This document shows, one piece after another, positions 6,807 to 8,242 of a DNA stretch of 8,242 nucleotides; within the stretch, counting starts at the first letter, position 1; the number at the start of each line of letters is the position of its first letter. The notes under the pieces are model-generated. The model did not search any database. It was given only the letters and a program-made list of their open reading frames with translations, and was not told the origin of the DNA. The DNA comes from Lentisphaeria bacterium. Its GTDB lineage: Bacteria > Verrucomicrobiota > Lentisphaeria > Oligosphaerales > Oligosphaeraceae. Location of the stretch: positions 1 through 8,242 of the forward strand of contig JAEDMH010000103.1 of NCBI GenBank assembly GCA_016303095.1, in the 5' to 3' direction. A program made the position numbers and the translations under genes.

Positions 6807-8009
6807 TTAGGCGTTGGGCTTCTTGGCGTTGGCGGCGATGCGCAGGCGCAGGGCGTTCAGCTTGATGAAGCCGGTGGCGTCCTGCTGGTTGTACACATCG
6901 TCCGCCTCGAAGGTCACCACCTCCGGATCATAGAGGGTGTAGGGAGAGCGGCGCCCCACGATGTAGCAGTTGCCCTTGTAGAGCTTGCAACGCACATCGC
7001 CAGTGACGTTCTTCTGGCTCTCGGTGATGGCGGCCTGGAGGAACTCCCGCTCCGGGGAGAACCAGAAGCCGTTGTACACCATGTTGGCGTATTTGTCAAT
7101 GAGGGAATCCCGGGCGCTCATCACTTCCCGATCCATGGTGATGGATTCCATGGCCCGGTGGGCGTGGAAGAGGATGGTTCCGCCGGGAGTCTCATAGACG
7201 CCCCGGTCCTTCATGCCGGTGAACCGGGTCTCCACAATGTCGATGCGTCCAATGCCGTGCTTGCCGCCCAGGCGGTTCAGCTCCCGCATCATGTTGGCGG
7301 GGGAGAGGGCCTTGCCGTCCAGCGCCACAGGATTGCCCTTCTCGAAGGAGATGGTGATGTACTCCGGGGTGTTGGGGGCGTCTTCCACAGGGGTGGTCAT
7401 CACATGGCATTCCCGGGGGGACTCCACCCAGGGATCCTCCAGCACGCCACCCTCGAAGGAGATGTGCAACAGGTTCCGGTCCATGGAGTAGGGCTTCTTC
7501 GCCGTGACATTCACGGGAATCTTCCGCTCCTGGGCATATTGGATCAGATCCGTGCGGGACTTGAAGGTCCAGTCGGAGGAACGCCAGGGCGCGATGAACT
7601 TGATGGCGGGATTCAGGGCGTAGGCGGACAACTCAAAGCGAATCTGGTCGTTGCCCTTGCCCGTGGCTCCATGGCAGATGTATTCGGCCCCCTCTTTCTT
7701 GGCCACCTCCACCAGATGCTTGGAGATGAGGGGACGGGCAATGGAGGTGCCCAGAAGGTACATGTTCTCGTAAATGGCGTTGGCCTGGAACATGGGGAAG
7801 ATGTATTCCCGGGCAAATTCCTCCGTCAAATCCTCCACGTAGGATTTCTTGGCACCACAGGCCAGGGCCTTGGCGTCAATGCCATCCAATTCCTCCGCCT
7901 GCCCTACGTCGGCACAGTAGGTGATGACCTCGGCATTGTACTTCTCCTGAAGCCAGGTCAGGATGCAGGAGGTGTCCAGACCGCCGGAATATGCCAGAAT
8001 GACTTTCAT
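6807..8009 (-). CDS. argG: Argininosuccinate synthase
   Basis: ArgG joins L-citrulline and L-aspartate with ATP to make argininosuccinate, the penultimate step of arginine synthesis, as a cytoplasmic homotetramer. The start is ATG 8009, giving exactly 400 residues, the usual length. An in-frame ATG at 8099 would add 30 residues of poor quality before the conserved MKVILAYSGGLDTS, and it runs through leader hairpins, so it is rejected. AYSGGLDTS at 6-14 is the ATP pyrophosphatase P-loop. GATGKGNDQIRFE at 114-126 binds substrate and nucleotide. YSMDRNLLHISFEGG at 174-188 and GIGRIDIVETRFTGMKDRG at 252-270 are family blocks. The C-terminal helix ends KLNALRLRIAANAKK. There is no argH or other arginine gene in view. 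The neighbour downstream is panD, 217 nt away. A small hairpin with T6 lies 33 nt upstream of the start. No Shine-Dalgarno sequence sits at normal spacing; an AGGG occurs about 14 nt upstream. Confidence 0.98.
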   Translation of the reverse strand: MKVILAYSGGLDTSCILTWLQEKYNAEVITYCADVGQAEELDGIDAKALACGAKKSYVEDLTEEFAREYIFPMFQANAIYENMYLLGTSIARPLISKHLVEVAKKEGAEYICHGATGKGNDQIRFELSAYALNPAIKFIAPWRSSDWTFKSRTDLIQYAQERKIPVNVTAKKPYSMDRNLLHISFEGGVLEDPWVESPRECHVMTTPVEDAPNTPEYITISFEKGNPVALDGKALSPANMMRELNRLGGKHGIGRIDIVETRFTGMKDRGVYETPGGTILFHAHRAMESITMDREVMSARDSLIDKYANMVYNGFWFSPEREFLQAAITESQKNVTGDVRCKLYKGNCYIVGRRSPYTLYDPEVVTFEADDVYNQQDATGFIKLNALRLRIAANAKKPNA

Positions 8010-8042
8010 GATGCTTGGATAAACCCTATTCTGTAAACCAAG

Positions 8043-8076
8043 AAAAAACAGGACCCCGCCCTGCTCCAAGGCAGGA
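8043..8076 (-). promoter_or_regulatory. Candidate terminator/antiterminator in the argG leader
   Basis: In minus-strand RNA three short segments occur in order: TCCTGC (8076-8071), GCAGGG (8064-8059) and TCCTG (8053-8049), with TTTTTT (8048-8043) directly after. Segment 2 can pair with segment 1 (5-6 base pairs, 6-nt loop) or with segment 3 (4 base pairs plus one G-U, 5-nt loop). The second form is a small terminator. The stems are weak, so this may be coincidence or the terminator of a gene beyond the right edge. Confidence 0.3.
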
Positions 8077-8106
8077 CGATGGCCAGGGAAACGGGACAAA
8101 GCGCCT

Positions 8107-8112
8107 AATATA
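8107..8112 (-). promoter_or_regulatory. Possible -10 element upstream of argG
   Basis: The minus strand reads TATATT here, five of six matches to TATAAT, in an AT-rich island of an otherwise GC-rich leader, 97 nt before the argG start. No convincing -35 hexamer is found at 16-18 nt upstream, so this is weak. Confidence 0.2.
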
Positions 8113-8171
8113 TCCTCGGGACAAGGGCCCGGCCCCTCCCTTAGGAAGCAACTCCCGGATTTCTAGATTCC

Positions 8172-8229
8172 CCCCCGCTTGCGGGGGATAGGGGGCAATC
8201 CTCCTGAACCCCGGCAGGGGTGGGAGGAT
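8172..8229. repeat. Two adjacent hairpins at the right edge
   Basis: Hairpin 1 pairs CCCCCGC (8172-8178) with GCGGGGG (8181-8187). Hairpin 2 pairs ATCCTCC (8198-8204) with GGAGGAT (8223-8229) and, inside it, ACCCC (8208-8212) with GGGGT (8217-8221). Neither is followed by a T tract on either strand. They may be the end of an upstream transcript, a repetitive extragenic palindrome, or a structured RNA cut by the window edge. No gene is visible in 8010-8242 beyond this, the argG leader elements and the possible -10. Confidence 0.4.
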
Positions 8230-8242
8230 CGCTAGACGGGGG

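Noticed and set aside
7158..8036. 292-codon plus-strand open frame opposite argG
   Set aside because: It is antisense to a fully conserved argG; the composition is Gly/His/Val-rich with no recognisable motif.
8010..8099. N-terminal extension of argG by 30 codons
   Set aside because: The family begins at MKVILAYSGGLD, and the extension crosses the T6 tract and hairpins of the leader.
8161..8242. Possible tRNA or CRISPR repeat in the right-edge hairpins
   Set aside because: There is no TTCGA-type T-loop or cloverleaf spacing, and no repeated unit with spacers is present.

Overview
The window is GC-rich and bacterial, and all five complete genes lie on the minus strand. In transcription order, from the right edge to the left, they are argG (argininosuccinate synthase), panD (aspartate 1-decarboxylase proenzyme), hom (homoserine dehydrogenase with a C-terminal ACT domain), a cytoplasmic GH78-type alpha-L-rhamnosidase-like enzyme, and an 845-residue protein that looks like another alpha/alpha-toroid (six-hairpin) carbohydrate enzyme but that I cannot place in a named family. 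A sixth gene may begin at the extreme left edge through a TAATG stop/start overlap.

The right half is core metabolism built around aspartate. ArgG condenses aspartate with citrulline, PanD decarboxylates aspartate to beta-alanine for pantothenate and CoA, and Hom reduces aspartate semialdehyde on the way to threonine and methionine. The spacing is 217 nt between argG and panD and 40 nt between panD and hom, so panD-hom is probably one transcript. The left half is a compact carbohydrate-active pair with a 42-nt gap. Neither product has a visible signal peptide, so they probably act in the cytoplasm on imported or small glycosides.

The three longer gaps (8010-8242, 6590-6806 and 4726-4884) each hold inverted repeats that can fold in minus-strand RNA. 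The panD leader is the most structured: two long hairpins that cannot form together, then a hairpin with a T5 tract 43 nt before the panD start. The argG leader has a smaller arrangement of the same logic. This could be attenuation, or simply terminators and processing structures.

None of the five starts has a good Shine-Dalgarno sequence, and several are preceded by C/T-rich leaders. The organism cannot be fixed from sequence reading alone. High GC, absent Shine-Dalgarno sequences, and a GH78-like gene beside biosynthetic genes would fit a member of the Verrucomicrobiota/PVC group, but this is a low-confidence inference. I see no mobile element, tRNA, rRNA or CRISPR array, and no clear evidence of a wholly new system. 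The best candidates for novelty are the 845-residue enzyme and the panD leader.
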